This document shows, piece by piece, positions 30,887 through 40,304 of a stretch of 64,000 nucleotides of DNA. Both the position numbers and the translations under genes were made by a program. The notes beneath the pieces are model-generated. The model saw nothing but the letters and a program-made list of their open reading frames with translations, did not search any database and was not told where the DNA came from. How positions within the stretch are numbered: position 1 is the first letter of the stretch; each line of letters starts with the position of its first letter. This DNA comes from Gelidibacter maritimus (GTDB lineage Bacteria > Bacteroidota > Bacteroidia > Flavobacteriales > Flavobacteriaceae): positions 22,203 to 86,202 of the forward strand of contig NZ_JACGLT010000016.1 of assembly GCF_014062315.1 (NCBI RefSeq), read 5' to 3'.

Positions 30887-31969
30887 ATGATATTACAGTC
30901 ACTTTCCTTACTCAATTACAAGAATTTCGATAGTCAAAATTTCACTTTTGACCATAAGATCAATTGTTTTGTAGGCGCCAACGGCATTGGTAAGACTAAC
31001 GTTTTGGACGCAATTTACCATCTGTCTTTCGGAAAAAGTTATTTCAATCCGATAGCCTCTCAGAACATTAAACATGGTGAGGACTTTTTTGTGGTGGAAG
31101 GCATTTTCGAGAAAGACAATCGTGAAGAAAAAATTCTTGTGTCATTAAAAAAGTCGCAAAAAAAGATCATTAAACGAAATTCTAAGGCTTATGAACGATT
31201 TAGTGAGCATGTTGGCTTCATCCCTTTAGTCATTATTTCGCCAGCCGATAGAGATTTGATCATTGAAGGTAGTGAGACCAGACGAAAATTTATTGATAGT
31301 GTGATCTCGCAAAGCGATAAAAATTACCTCAATTTGCTTATTAATTACAATAAGGTTTTACAGCAGCGAAATGCCCTACTAAAGTACTTTGCATTGAACA
31401 ATACATTTAATGCACAAACGCTTGAAATTTACAATGAGCAATTGCATACTTATGGTTCCGAAATATTTACCATCAGAAAAGCTTTTTTGGAAACCTTTAT
31501 ACCCATTTTCAAAACCCGTTACAATGCTATCAGCAACCATCAAGAACCCGTCCATTTAAGCTATAAAAGTGATTTGTTTGAAAACGACCTGGATTCTCTT
31601 TTAAAAATCAATATCAATAAGGACAAGGCACTTCAATACACTTCCGTAGGGATACATAAAGACGATTTAAGTTTTGAAATCGACGGTTTTCCAATTAAAA
31701 AATTCGGGAGTCAAGGCCAGCAAAAATCGTTTTTGATTGCCTTAAAATTGGCGCAATTTGATTTTATAAAACAACAGAGTGGCTTTTCTCCTATTTTGCT
31801 TTTGGACGATATTTTTGATAAATTAGATGAAAATCGCGTGGCACAAATCATTGCGCTGGTCAACAACAAAAATTTCGGACAATTGTTTATTAGCGATACG
31901 CATGCCGATCGGACCGAAGCTATTATCAAACAGGTACACCAATCTTATAAGATATTTAAGCTAGAATAA
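30887..31969 (+). CDS. recF: DNA replication and repair protein RecF
   Basis: An SMC-like ATPase of 360 aa from the ATG at 30887, whose [19 protein letters not shown] is the normal RecF beginning. The frame is open upstream to 30791 but that part is unrelated. Walker A is [13 protein letters not shown], the ABC signature region is [18 protein letters not shown], and Walker B is [13 protein letters not shown]. RecF loads RecA at gaps with RecO and RecR. It is not next to dnaA or gyrB here, which is usual in Bacteroidota. Confidence 0.95.
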   Translation: MILQSLSLLNYKNFDSQNFTFDHKINCFVGANGIGKTNVLDAIYHLSFGKSYFNPIASQNIKHGEDFFVVEGIFEKDNREEKILVSLKKSQKKIIKRNSKAYERFSEHVGFIPLVIISPADRDLIIEGSETRRKFIDSVISQSDKNYLNLLINYNKVLQQRNALLKYFALNNTFNAQTLEIYNEQLHTYGSEIFTIRKAFLETFIPIFKTRYNAISNHQEPVHLSYKSDLFENDLDSLLKININKDKALQYTSVGIHKDDLSFEIDGFPIKKFGSQGQQKSFLIALKLAQFDFIKQQSGFSPILLLDDIFDKLDENRVAQIIALVNNKNFGQLFISDTHADRTEAIIKQVHQSYKIFKLE

Positions 31970-32062
31970 AAAAAACAAAATTTAAAATCTAAAATTCCAA
32001 TCGTGTTCAATAATTTTGATAATTACTACTTGAATTTTGGAAACTGAATACATAACAATCCT

Positions 32063-32539
32063 ATGAAAAAATTTTTAATCTTAACTTTTGGGCTGGTTTT
32101 ATTAAGCTGCTCTCATGACCCAAACAGCTTAATTAAGCATCTGGATGGCTATTGGGAAATTGACGAAGTAACCATGGCTGATGGCACCAAACGCGAATAC
32201 ACATACAATGATACGGTAGATTATTTTAGCATTACAGACAGCCTGACTGGATTTAGGAAAAAGATGAAACCAAATTTTAACGGCACCTACACCACTTCTG
32301 ACGATTCTGAAGAACTTGAACTGAAAATTGAAAATGACAGTCTACATATTTATTACACCACCCCTTTTGCCAACTGGAAAGAAACCGTTTTAGAGGCAAC
32401 CGAAGAAAAGTTATTAATTATAAATGACCAAAAGACAAAATATCTCTATAAGCGCTTTGAGCCAATAACTGTGGAGAAGTCAATTTCCTTATCTGCCGAG
32501 AAACCAACAAAAACTATAATTCAAAATGGCAAAACGTAA
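32063..32539 (+). CDS. Lipocalin-like lipoprotein
   Basis: A 158-aa predicted lipoprotein with lipobox VLLSC at Cys16. HLDGYWEIDEVTMADG resembles the start of lipocalin-like (DUF4488/lipocalin_4-type) beta barrels in Bacteroidota, and alternating strands follow (GTYTTSDDS, LHIYYTTPF). The tail is polar. It overlaps the next gene by 14 bases. The exact family is uncertain. Confidence 0.65.
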   Translation: MKKFLILTFGLVLLSCSHDPNSLIKHLDGYWEIDEVTMADGTKREYTYNDTVDYFSITDSLTGFRKKMKPNFNGTYTTSDDSEELELKIENDSLHIYYTTPFANWKETVLEATEEKLLIINDQKTKYLYKRFEPITVEKSISLSAEKPTKTIIQNGKT

Positions 32540-32822
32540 CAAAGACCAGCTTTCAATCAGCGACCTCGTTAAGGAATTTGTGGATTCCAACCGGCTCCAA
32601 TCAGGTTTGGACAATGTAAACGTCAAAGAAGCTTGGGCGCAAATGATGGGCAATGGTGTCAACAATTACACTACGGCCATTCAATTAGAGCGCGATACGC
32701 TTTATGTACAACTCAGCTCTAGTGTTTTAAGAGAAGAGCTCAGTTATGGCAACCAGAAAATCATTAAAATGCTAAATGAAGCACTCGGTAAAGAGGTGAT
32801 TAAAAAATTGGTGCTTCGTTAA
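32526..32822 (+). CDS. DUF721 (DciA-like) protein
   Basis: A 98-aa cytosolic protein with the DUF721 pattern: SISDLVKEFVDSNRLQSGLDNVNVKEAW near the N-terminus, then LYVQLSSSVLREELSYGNQKIIKMLNEALG. DUF721 includes DciA, the DnaB helicase loader or operator used by bacteria without DnaC, so a replication role near recF is plausible. The match is to the short core only. It is translationally overlapped with the lipoprotein upstream. Confidence 0.8.
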   Translation: MAKRNKDQLSISDLVKEFVDSNRLQSGLDNVNVKEAWAQMMGNGVNNYTTAIQLERDTLYVQLSSSVLREELSYGNQKIIKMLNEALGKEVIKKLVLR

Positions 32823-32921
32823 AAGGGAAGGTTTTGCATGCTTCGAAAAGCAAGTAATTTAGCAGTTAGGTTGTTATTCCAGCAATTATTCTTATTTTCA
32901 AGATCCTAACTAATTTTTTTT

Positions 32922-35342
32922 ATGAAATATTTTAAACTTCCACTGGCATTAGTGCTCACGTTAGTGGTTTTTTATGGTCTCAACAGCAAATTTGGCAGTA
33001 CGCCGCCAATGGGCAAGTTCCTCAGTCCCAATCAAGGATTTTGGCAAAATGAGCAAGATGAAGACCTCAACACCACCATGCAAATAATTGGCCTGGAACA
33101 CGAGGTCACTGTTCATTACGACAAACATTTGATTCCGCATGTATTTGCGCAAAACAACCCCGATCTTTATCGTGCACAAGGTTATTTGACCGCCAAGCAC
33201 CGCTTATGGCAGTTAGAATTTCAAACTTTTGCTGCTGGCGGACGCTTAGCAGAAATTTTAGGAGAACAAGCGCTGGACTATGATCGACAAGAGCGCCGAC
33301 GGGGAATGGACTATGGCGCAGAAAAAGCGCTGCTAAAAATGCAGGAAGACCCTGAAACGCTAAGCTATATTGAAGCCTATCGTGATGGTGTAAATAGCTA
33401 TATCAATGAGTTAGATCCTAAAGACTATCCAGTGGAATATAAATTACTGGACTACGCACCCGAGCCTTGGACCATAAAAAAAACAGCCTTGTTGCTGATG
33501 TATATGACCAAAATGCTGGCTGGGCGAGAGTCTGATCTGGAACACACCAATGCACTGGCAAAATTTGGAAAAAAGCGCTACGATCTGTTATATCCAGATT
33601 TTTATGATGTTAACGACCCTGTCATCCCGAAAGAAACCGACTGGGGCTTCATAAACATAGAGATGCCGGCAACCCCCGAAGGCCAAACTTCTTCAGACTC
33701 CATTTCCATTACAGAAACCATTGACAAACCCCATGCACAAAATGGAAGCAACAACTGGGCAGTTTCTGGAGAAAAGTCCTATTCTGGTCATCCTATTTTG
33801 GCCAATGACCCACATTTAAGCCTCAATCTTCCCGCCACCTGGTATGTCATGCAATTGGCAACGCCTGAACACAATAGCTATGGCGCCACCCTCCCTGGGG
33901 CATTGGGCATTATTTCGGGCTACAACAACCATATCTCATGGGGCGAGACCAATGCTACCCGCGATGTAATTGATTGGTACAAAATTGAGTTCAAAGATGA
34001 TAGCAGAAAAGAATATAAGCATGATGGGCAATGGAAGAAAACCAAACAGCGGATTGAGGAAATCAAAATCCGAAATAGAGAAACTCTTTATGACACCATC
34101 ATTTACACGCACCACGGTCCTGTTGCCTATGACCATAATTTTAAAGGCGATAATGTCAAAGCTGGATATGCCATGCAGTGGGTGGGACATATTGGTGGAA
34201 ACAATCAGCGAACTTTTATAAAATTAAATGAAGGAAAAAACTATGACGATTATCTCGATGCGCTTAAAACCTATACCGCTCCCGCCCAGAATTTTGTATT
34301 TGCCTCTACTGAAGGCGATATAGCCTTATGGATCCAAGGTCAATTTCCCAACAAATGGAAAGGACAAGGCAAATTTTTATTGGACGGCAGTAATCCGAAA
34401 CATGATTGGCAGAGTTTTATTCCTCAAGAATTCAATGCCCATTCCAAAAACCCCGAGCGCGGTTTTGTAAGCTCTGCCAATCAGCATCCCGTTGATCCTT
34501 CCTACCCGTTTTATGTTTACAACGATGGTTATGAAACCTATAGAAACCGGGTTATTAATGACTTTTTTAGATCTAAGGACAAATTTGACATTCAGGATTT
34601 CAAGGATTTACAGAATAATAATTACAATTTAAAAGCGTCAGAGTTGTTATCTTATATTTATACTACTATGGATACTTCAACTTTGACTGACGAAGAAACG
34701 GACATTCTAAATATCATTAAGTCATGGGATTTCTATAGTGAAATAGATCAAATGGCTCCAAGCATTTGGGAAAGCTGGTGGACAAAGTTGGAGAAGATTG
34801 TCTGGGATGAATTTGATGCCGATAGTTTGGCAATGCTAAAACCATACACCTATCAAACCATTTATATGCTTAAAAACCATCCACAGGACGAATTAATGGA
34901 TATTCTGAGCACACCCAAAAAAGAAACTGCGCAAGACTTATTCTTGATCACTTTTAAGGAAACAGCAGAAGAACTGACGGAATGGAGAGCTGAACACGGC
35001 GACTATAAATGGGGACCATACAAAGCAACTTATGTGGGCCATTTGTTACAAGCTTTACCCGCTTTTTCACGTTTTGACCTAAATATTGGCGGCGATTATA
35101 ATACCGTTAATGCCGCTTCAAAAAACCACGGTCCTTCTTGGCGAATGATTGTAGAAATGACCTCGCCTCCAACCGGCTATGGTATTTATCCAGGTGGGCA
35201 GTCCGGTAACCCCGGCAGCAAATATTATGACAATTTCATCGACCGATGGGCTGCGGGAGACTATATGGACTTGTTGTTTATGCAAGACCAACAAGACACT
35301 CAAGACATTATTGCAAGTCAAACCCTAACTCCAAAACAATGA
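32922..35342 (+). CDS. Penicillin acylase family (Ntn-hydrolase) protein
   Basis: An exported N-terminal nucleophile amidase of 806 aa. The N-terminal hydrophobic segment (LPLALVLTLVVFYGL) is a signal or anchor. The alpha-chain part has YRAQGYLTAKHRLWQLEFQ. The autocleavage site and nucleophile Ser276 lie in AQNGSNNWAVSG, with NDPHLSLNLPATWY just after. YNNHISWGETNATRDV and SSANQHPVDPSYPFY are also typical. Substrates may be acyl-homoserine lactones, beta-lactams or other amides; the sequence does not say. The stop overlaps the next start (ATGA). Confidence 0.92.
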   Translation: MKYFKLPLALVLTLVVFYGLNSKFGSTPPMGKFLSPNQGFWQNEQDEDLNTTMQIIGLEHEVTVHYDKHLIPHVFAQNNPDLYRAQGYLTAKHRLWQLEFQTFAAGGRLAEILGEQALDYDRQERRRGMDYGAEKALLKMQEDPETLSYIEAYRDGVNSYINELDPKDYPVEYKLLDYAPEPWTIKKTALLLMYMTKMLAGRESDLEHTNALAKFGKKRYDLLYPDFYDVNDPVIPKETDWGFINIEMPATPEGQTSSDSISITETIDKPHAQNGSNNWAVSGEKSYSGHPILANDPHLSLNLPATWYVMQLATPEHNSYGATLPGALGIISGYNNHISWGETNATRDVIDWYKIEFKDDSRKEYKHDGQWKKTKQRIEEIKIRNRETLYDTIIYTHHGPVAYDHNFKGDNVKAGYAMQWVGHIGGNNQRTFIKLNEGKNYDDYLDALKTYTAPAQNFVFASTEGDIALWIQGQFPNKWKGQGKFLLDGSNPKHDWQSFIPQEFNAHSKNPERGFVSSANQHPVDPSYPFYVYNDGYETYRNRVINDFFRSKDKFDIQDFKDLQNNNYNLKASELLSYIYTTMDTSTLTDEETDILNIIKSWDFYSEIDQMAPSIWESWWTKLEKIVWDEFDADSLAMLKPYTYQTIYMLKNHPQDELMDILSTPKKETAQDLFLITFKETAEELTEWRAEHGDYKWGPYKATYVGHLLQALPAFSRFDLNIGGDYNTVNAASKNHGPSWRMIVEMTSPPTGYGIYPGGQSGNPGSKYYDNFIDRWAAGDYMDLLFMQDQQDTQDIIASQTLTPKQ

Positions 35343-35692
35343 AAAAGAATTTTATCAATTTTATAGTCACCTTGATCATTGCCCTTATCCTATCTCAATT
35401 CTTGCCTTGGTGGCACGTGATGGTCGCAGGTTTTGTTTCTGCCCTATTTTTTAGCTTAAATCGTACTGCAGTATTTTTTATTCCTTTTATTGCTATTTTT
35501 CTATTCTGGATAGCATATGCCTTTTGGTTGAGCCAAGCGAATGATTTTATATTAGCCGAGAAGATTGCCGTGCTATTACCTTTGGCCGGTAGCTGGTTGG
35601 CATTGCTTTTGGTTACAGGCCTTATCGGTGGTTTTTCGGCAGGAATTGCCGCCATCTTGGGAAAACAATGTCGTATGCTGGTCAAACGATAG
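35339..35692 (+). CDS. Small polytopic membrane protein
   Basis: A 117-aa protein from the ATG at 35339, which overlaps the acylase stop. The frame is open further upstream but inside the acylase gene. Four hydrophobic spans are visible (NFIVTLIIALILSQFL, WWHVMVAGFVSALFF, VFFIPFIAIFLFWIAYAFWL, LLPLAGSWLALLLVTGLIGGFSAGIAAI). There is no catalytic motif. Coupling suggests function with the acylase, but the role is unknown. Confidence 0.75.
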   Translation: MKKNFINFIVTLIIALILSQFLPWWHVMVAGFVSALFFSLNRTAVFFIPFIAIFLFWIAYAFWLSQANDFILAEKIAVLLPLAGSWLALLLVTGLIGGFSAGIAAILGKQCRMLVKR

Positions 35693-35725
35693 AGCGTAAT
35701 TATTTACATAAAAAACCGAACAGTT

Positions 35726-36139
35726 ATGAAAAGCCTTTTAATAGTTATTCTGCTGCCTTTATTCGCATTAAATATCCAAATCAACTCCAACAATTTCGTT
35801 GGCAAGTGGGTTGGTGACGACAAGAACACGGTTGGTACGATTATTTTTGATAAGGATGGTTATGCGGCTTTTGAAATTGACGAACAATTAATTGGGGGAA
35901 AGGAGTTTGTGTTACATGGTAAAAAAGGCCAAATGACCTACAGCATAAATAAAGAAACCAAACCCTTTCAAATTGATTTCACACTTACAAAACTCGCTTC
36001 AGGTGAACAAAAAACCATATTGGCAATTGCCGAATTTATAAATGCCGATGTTATCAATTTTGCTGTTTCCTTTGATAACATCAGACCAACATCATTTGAC
36101 GACGGCAATGGCATCATCTTGACTCGTGATAAACCATGA
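35726..36139 (+). CDS. Small secreted protein of unknown function
   Basis: A 137-aa protein with a short signal peptide (MKSLLIVILLPLFALNIQ). A probable beta-rich domain starts NNFVGKWVGDDKNTVGTIIFDKDGY, a lipocalin-like pattern (GKWxGDD). I do not recognise the family. It lies 33 bp after the membrane protein. The following 273 bp to the cold-shock gene contain no gene. Confidence 0.65.
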   Translation: MKSLLIVILLPLFALNIQINSNNFVGKWVGDDKNTVGTIIFDKDGYAAFEIDEQLIGGKEFVLHGKKGQMTYSINKETKPFQIDFTLTKLASGEQKTILAIAEFINADVINFAVSFDNIRPTSFDDGNGIILTRDKP

Positions 36140-36348
36140 CCACAGATACATGACCACAGATAAAAGAATTATTTTCTGGAAATTAATAGTCCTTATTGTA
36201 TTTATTGACAACAGCTTACCATTATCCCACAGCAACTTCAGATATATAAGCACCAAATTAATCTAACTTGAGCGGATAAGAGCGTCAATTTTTACCAGTC
36301 CCACATTAGAATCTTCTCGTCCTTAAAAAAAAGATGCACTAAAACACC

Positions 36349-36376
36349 TTTTGTATACTATTTGGCACTATCTTTG
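36349..36376 (+). promoter_or_regulatory. Promoter of the cold-shock gene
   Basis: TATCTTTG at 36369-36376 matches TAnnTTTG, with TTTTG at 36349-36353 upstream. The spacing of 15 is shorter than the usual ~19. A leader of about 36 bases separates it from the ATG at 36413, which leaves room for post-transcriptional control. Confidence 0.45.
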
Positions 36377-36412
36377 AATTATTATATACAATTAATTTAA
36401 TATTTTATTACA

Positions 36413-36604
36413 ATGAGTAAAGGAACAGTAAAATTTTTCAACGATGCTAAAGGCTTCGGTTTTATCGTAGAAGAAGGAAACAACAAAGAACATTTTGTTC
36501 ACATTTCAGGATTAATCGACGAGATTCGTGAAGGCGATGAAGTTGAATTCGATCTTACAGAAGGAAAAAAAGGATTAAACGCAGTTAACGTAAAAGTTAT
36601 CTAA
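36413..36604 (+). CDS. Cold-shock domain protein (CspA family)
   Basis: A 63-aa single OB-fold nucleic-acid chaperone. RNP1 is KGFGFI and RNP2 is EHFVHIS. MSKGTVKFFNDAKGFGF is the standard start. It is slightly shorter than CspA (70 aa), as in other Bacteroidota. It is monocistronic with its own promoter box and a strong terminator. Confidence 0.95.
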   Translation: MSKGTVKFFNDAKGFGFIVEEGNNKEHFVHISGLIDEIREGDEVEFDLTEGKKGLNAVNVKVI

Positions 36605-36626
36605 TATATAAGCTTTTTTAAATGAT

Positions 36627-36659
36627 AAAGCCCCGCAACTGATGTTGTGGGGCTTTTTG
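36627..36659 (+). terminator. Terminator of the cold-shock gene
   Basis: AAAGCCCCGCAAC (36627-36639) pairs with GTTGTGGGGCTTT (36644-36656), with one G-U pair, and a T run follows. Confidence 0.8.
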
Positions 36660-36691
36660 TTTATGGAAATTTATCGCTAAAGAAGCAACAT

Positions 36692-36725
36692 AAAAAAAGG
36701 CTTGAAACATATTGCTCCAAGCCTT
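36692..36725 (-). terminator. Terminator of ndk
   Basis: On the minus strand AAGGCTTG (36725-36718) pairs with CAAGCCTT (36704-36697) and is followed by a run of seven T. It lies 24 bp past the ndk stop. Confidence 0.75.
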
Positions 36726-36748
36726 ATATATGCAAAAGGTTCTAATCC

Positions 36749-37168
36749 TTAAAACATCTCTCTTCCAGCAAAATGGAATGCGCTTTCAATAGCAGCATTC
36801 TCATCACTGTCACTTCCATGAACGGCATTTTCGCCAATAGAAGCTGCATAGAGTTTACGGATGGTGCCTTCCGCTGCATCAGCAGGGTTTGTAGAACCAA
36901 TCAAGGTTCTGAAATCTTCAACAGCATTGTCTTTTTCTAAAACAGCAGCCACAATCGGTCCGCGTGTCATATATTCTACCAATTCGCCGTAGAAAGGTCT
37001 TTCGCTGTGAACAGCATAAAATTCCTTGGCATCAGCAGTAGTCATCTGAGTTAATTTTAAGGCTACAATTTTAAAGCCCGAAGCACTGATTTTATCCAAG
37101 ATTGCGCCAATGTGTCCTTTTTCGACGGCATCTGGCTTTAGCATTGTAAACGTTCTATTAGTTGTCAT
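36749..37168 (-). CDS. ndk: Nucleoside diphosphate kinase
   Basis: A 139-aa enzyme that balances NTP and dNTP pools by transferring phosphate through a histidine. [17 protein letters not shown] is the ATP-binding start, and [15 protein letters not shown] and [16 protein letters not shown] are conserved. The phosphohistidine is in [12 protein letters not shown]. The length is typical. The 249-bp spacer to the divergent DHH gene is AT-rich, with several TTGATTCTT-like repeats and no gene. Confidence 0.97.
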   Translation of the reverse strand: MTTNRTFTMLKPDAVEKGHIGAILDKISASGFKIVALKLTQMTTADAKEFYAVHSERPFYGELVEYMTRGPIVAAVLEKDNAVEDFRTLIGSTNPADAAEGTIRKLYAASIGENAVHGSDSDENAAIESAFHFAGREMF

Positions 37169-37417
37169 ATTTATAATTTAATTAATTCTGATTTATATTA
37201 GGGATTAGGTATGGTCTTGGCTCTTGATTCATTGTTCTTTATTCTTTATTCTATTTTCCTTATCCTTGGCTCATCCTCTTGATTCTTGATTCTTAGTACG
37301 TAATTCTTTATTCCTAACACTCAATTCTCACAAGTCATCCATAAATTTCGTGCAAAAGTAAGGCATTTATAACTAAAACCATAATATGAAACTTAAAAAA
37401 TTGTATCTTCGCACGCT

Positions 37418-38434
37418 ATGACCGAACACGATATTAAAGAAATTAAGGCCTTACTAATTGCGCCAAAACAGATCGTCATTGTACCACATAAAAATCCTGA
37501 TGGAGATGCCATGGGCTCTACTTTGGGACTCTATCATTATCTTATAAAGAACAATCATAAAGCAACGGTTATTGCACCAAATGATTATCCGGATTTTTTG
37601 AAATGGCTTCCGGGCCAAGACAATGTAGTCATTTATGAATCTGATCGATCTCATGCAGAAAACCTTATAGAAAAGGCTGATCTTATATTTACCTTAGATT
37701 TTAATGCTCTGCATCGTGCTGGCGAAATGGAAACGCCTTTAAGCAATTCTGAAGCCGTAAAAATCATGATTGACCATCACCAACAACCGGACTCTTATGC
37801 CGAATATATGTTTAGCGATGTGTCCATGAGTTCCACGTGCGAGATGGTGTATCGTTTTATAGATATGCTTGGTGATAAAGGGACTATTAATGAACAAATT
37901 GCCACATGTCTTTATACTGGAATTCTAACAGATACAGGATCATTTAGATTTCCATCGTCTACCAGTACTACACATTTGGTAGCTGCCGATTTAATTGATA
38001 GAGGTGCCAATCATTCCGACATATATAATTCCATTTACGATACCAATAGTTATGAACGCTTACAACTATTAGGTGTTGCGCTCAAAAACCTCAGAGTCAT
38101 CCCGGAATATAGAACAGCTTATATCACGCTTTCACAAGAAGAGCTGAACGCATCCAATTTTAAGAAAGGAGACACCGAAGGTTTTGTAAACTACGGCCTT
38201 TCAATCAAAAATGTAGTTTTTGCGGTCATCTTTATTGAGCACAAACAAGAAGGTATCGTTAAAATATCATTCCGTAGTGAGGGGTCATTTTCGGTCAACG
38301 AATTCTCACGACAAAACTTTGGAGGTGGTGGGCACACCAATGCAGCGGGTGGCAAAAGTGACCTCAGTTTAAACGATACTGTTGAAAAATTTATTAGTAT
38401 ATTACCACGCTATAAAAACACCCTTATCTCATGA
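37418..38434 (+). CDS. DHH/DHHA1 phosphoesterase (NrnA-like)
   Basis: A 338-aa cytosolic phosphoesterase. The DHH domain has VPHKNPDGDAMGS, a later TLDFNALHRAG and IDHHQQPD. The C-terminal DHHA1 domain ends with FGGGGHTNAAGG. NrnA-type enzymes degrade short oligoribonucleotides and pAp. TATCTTCG at 37404-37411 may be its -7 box, leaving a very short leader. The stop overlaps the gldI start by four bases. Confidence 0.88.
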   Translation: MTEHDIKEIKALLIAPKQIVIVPHKNPDGDAMGSTLGLYHYLIKNNHKATVIAPNDYPDFLKWLPGQDNVVIYESDRSHAENLIEKADLIFTLDFNALHRAGEMETPLSNSEAVKIMIDHHQQPDSYAEYMFSDVSMSSTCEMVYRFIDMLGDKGTINEQIATCLYTGILTDTGSFRFPSSTSTTHLVAADLIDRGANHSDIYNSIYDTNSYERLQLLGVALKNLRVIPEYRTAYITLSQEELNASNFKKGDTEGFVNYGLSIKNVVFAVIFIEHKQEGIVKISFRSEGSFSVNEFSRQNFGGGGHTNAAGGKSDLSLNDTVEKFISILPRYKNTLIS

Positions 38435-38979
38435 CCAGAGCCATTTTACTCATTCTTGTCCTAACCTTTAGCGTCAGCGGCTGTAAGTCTCCCGAAGCCA
38501 GAAGACCAATTTCACAAAAATCGGGTTCGTTCATAAAAATATCAGCAGAACGGAATAAAAAACTCTATGCTGAAGAGTCCGAACAGATTAAAAACATCAT
38601 AAAAAAAGATACTTCAAAAACCTATTTCGCTTCAGAAAGTGGTTTCTGGTATTACTATAATACCAAAGTTGAGAAAGATACCATTACCCCTAATTTTGGT
38701 GATATTGTCAATTTTGATTACGACGTCAAGGACTTCAATGGCAATGCCATCTATTCTGATGATGACATCCATCCGCGTGATTATGCCATGGATCAGGAGG
38801 AAATATTTACGGGACTTAGAGAAGGATTAAAATTGATGAAACCGGGTGAAACCGTTACCTTTTTATTTCCATCCCAAAAAGCTTATGGTTACTATGGTGA
38901 CAAAAACAAAATTGGCACCAACACTCCAGTCATCTGCGAAGTGACCGTAAATTCAATAATTCAAAACCAAAACGATTAA
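38431..38979 (+). CDS. gldI: Gliding-motility-associated FKBP lipoprotein GldI
   Basis: A 182-aa lipoprotein (VSGC lipobox at Cys18) with one FKBP-type isomerase domain: FGDIVNFDYDVKDFNGN, IFTGLREGLKLMKPGETVTFLFPSQKAYGYYGD. GldI is required for gliding in some Flavobacteriia and probably folds other envelope Gld proteins. It is followed immediately by a second isomerase gene, so the two form an envelope folding pair. No other gld genes are in the window. Confidence 0.85.
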   Translation: MTRAILLILVLTFSVSGCKSPEARRPISQKSGSFIKISAERNKKLYAEESEQIKNIIKKDTSKTYFASESGFWYYYNTKVEKDTITPNFGDIVNFDYDVKDFNGNAIYSDDDIHPRDYAMDQEEIFTGLREGLKLMKPGETVTFLFPSQKAYGYYGDKNKIGTNTPVICEVTVNSIIQNQND

Positions 38980-38983
38980 AACT

Positions 38984-40147
38984 ATGCGATTGATTAAAAA
39001 GGCATTTGGCCTCCTATTACTAATGCTTCTTGTATCGGCAACGGCCTGCAAGGACAAATATCCAGATTTAGAAGATGGATTGTACACAGAAATTATCACC
39101 AATAAAGGAACCATGGTCCTCCGTTTGGAATACCAAAAAGCTCCTGTAACAGTGGCAAATTTCGTTTCTTTGGCCGAAGGTACCAACACGCTTGTGGACA
39201 GTGCCTACATTGGTAAAAAATTCTACAACGGATTGATTTTTCACAGAATTATTGACGAATTCATGATCCAAGGTGGTGACCCTACGGGAACTGGCAGTGG
39301 CAGCCCAGGATATAAATTCAACAACGAAGTTTCACAGGATCTGTTGCACGACAAGTTGGGCACGCTTTCCATGGCTAATTCAGGGCCCAACACTAACGGA
39401 AGCCAGTTTTTTATTACGGAAGGTCCAACACCAAATTTAGATGGTGCCTACAATGTTTTTGGATATTTGGTAATGGGAGAAGATGTGTTGCATACATTGG
39501 CGGGTGTGGAAACCTCAAAGCCTGGCGACAAACCCGTAGAAGATGTGGTTATGGAAGAAGTTAACATCATCAGAAAAGGAAAAGATGCCAAAAACTTTAA
39601 TGCTCCAGTCGTTTTCAAAGATCATTTTGCTGAGGCTGAAAAAGCGGAAAAAGAACGTGTGGCTAAAGAGGAAGAAGCACAGCGAATCAGAGCTGAGAAA
39701 AGTGCCGCTGCGGCAGCTGACATGAAGCCTGCATTGGAAACTTACGAAGGCAAATCAAAGACCTTGGCTTCTGGATTAAAAATGTTTAACATCACCAAAG
39801 GTTCCGGTGCTAAACCAAGAACTGGCCAAACCGTAAAATTGAATTACGAAGGTTATTATACTGATGGACGTTTGTTTGATAGTAATGTAAAAAGCGTTGA
39901 GGAGCATTACGGCATGTACAATGAGCAAAAAGACCAAGCGCAAATGTACAATCCAATGCCAATGCAAATTAGTCCGGATGCTCAAATGATCCCTGGATTT
40001 AAGGAGGCGGTCAATCAGATGCAAGTTGGCGATAAATCATTCTTTTATCTGCCATCACATTTGGCTTATGGCGAACGTGGAAATCGTGTGATTCCACCTA
40101 ATACAGATTTGATTTTCATCATTGAAATGGTAGAAATCCAAGAATAA
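38984..40147 (+). CDS. Cyclophilin-FKBP fusion lipoprotein
   Basis: A 387-aa predicted lipoprotein (lipobox ATAC, Cys22) that joins two unrelated prolyl isomerases. The cyclophilin domain is at about residues 33-200 (LIFHRIIDEFMIQGGDP, LSMANSGPNTNGSQFF). A charged alpha-helical linker covers about 208-245 (KAEKERVAKEEEAQRIRAE). The FKBP domain is at about 258-387 (VKLNYEGYYTDGRLFDSN, IPGFKEAVNQMQVGDK, HLAYGERGN). Both active-site frameworks look intact. It starts five bases after gldI and ends at a strong bidirectional terminator. Confidence 0.92.
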   Translation: MRLIKKAFGLLLLMLLVSATACKDKYPDLEDGLYTEIITNKGTMVLRLEYQKAPVTVANFVSLAEGTNTLVDSAYIGKKFYNGLIFHRIIDEFMIQGGDPTGTGSGSPGYKFNNEVSQDLLHDKLGTLSMANSGPNTNGSQFFITEGPTPNLDGAYNVFGYLVMGEDVLHTLAGVETSKPGDKPVEDVVMEEVNIIRKGKDAKNFNAPVVFKDHFAEAEKAEKERVAKEEEAQRIRAEKSAAAAADMKPALETYEGKSKTLASGLKMFNITKGSGAKPRTGQTVKLNYEGYYTDGRLFDSNVKSVEEHYGMYNEQKDQAQMYNPMPMQISPDAQMIPGFKEAVNQMQVGDKSFFYLPSHLAYGERGNRVIPPNTDLIFIIEMVEIQE

Positions 40148-40210
40148 AATTATAAAGCTCACTGTTTGGCGACAGGCAGGCAAAATCCAATCTTTAGAAA
40201 TTGGAAAACA

Positions 40211-40248
40211 AAAAAGCAGCGTTGAAAAATTTCAACGCTGCTTTTTTT
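40211..40248. terminator. Bidirectional terminator between the isomerase fusion and pepD
   Basis: A perfect stem AAAGCAGCGTTGAAA / TTTCAACGCTGCTTT has an A run on its left and a T run on its right. It serves both convergent genes. Confidence 0.85.
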
Positions 40249-40304
40249 ATATACTCTCTTAGCTCAGAGTAATTTTAAAATAATAACTTGTCTTATTGCT
40301 CCCC

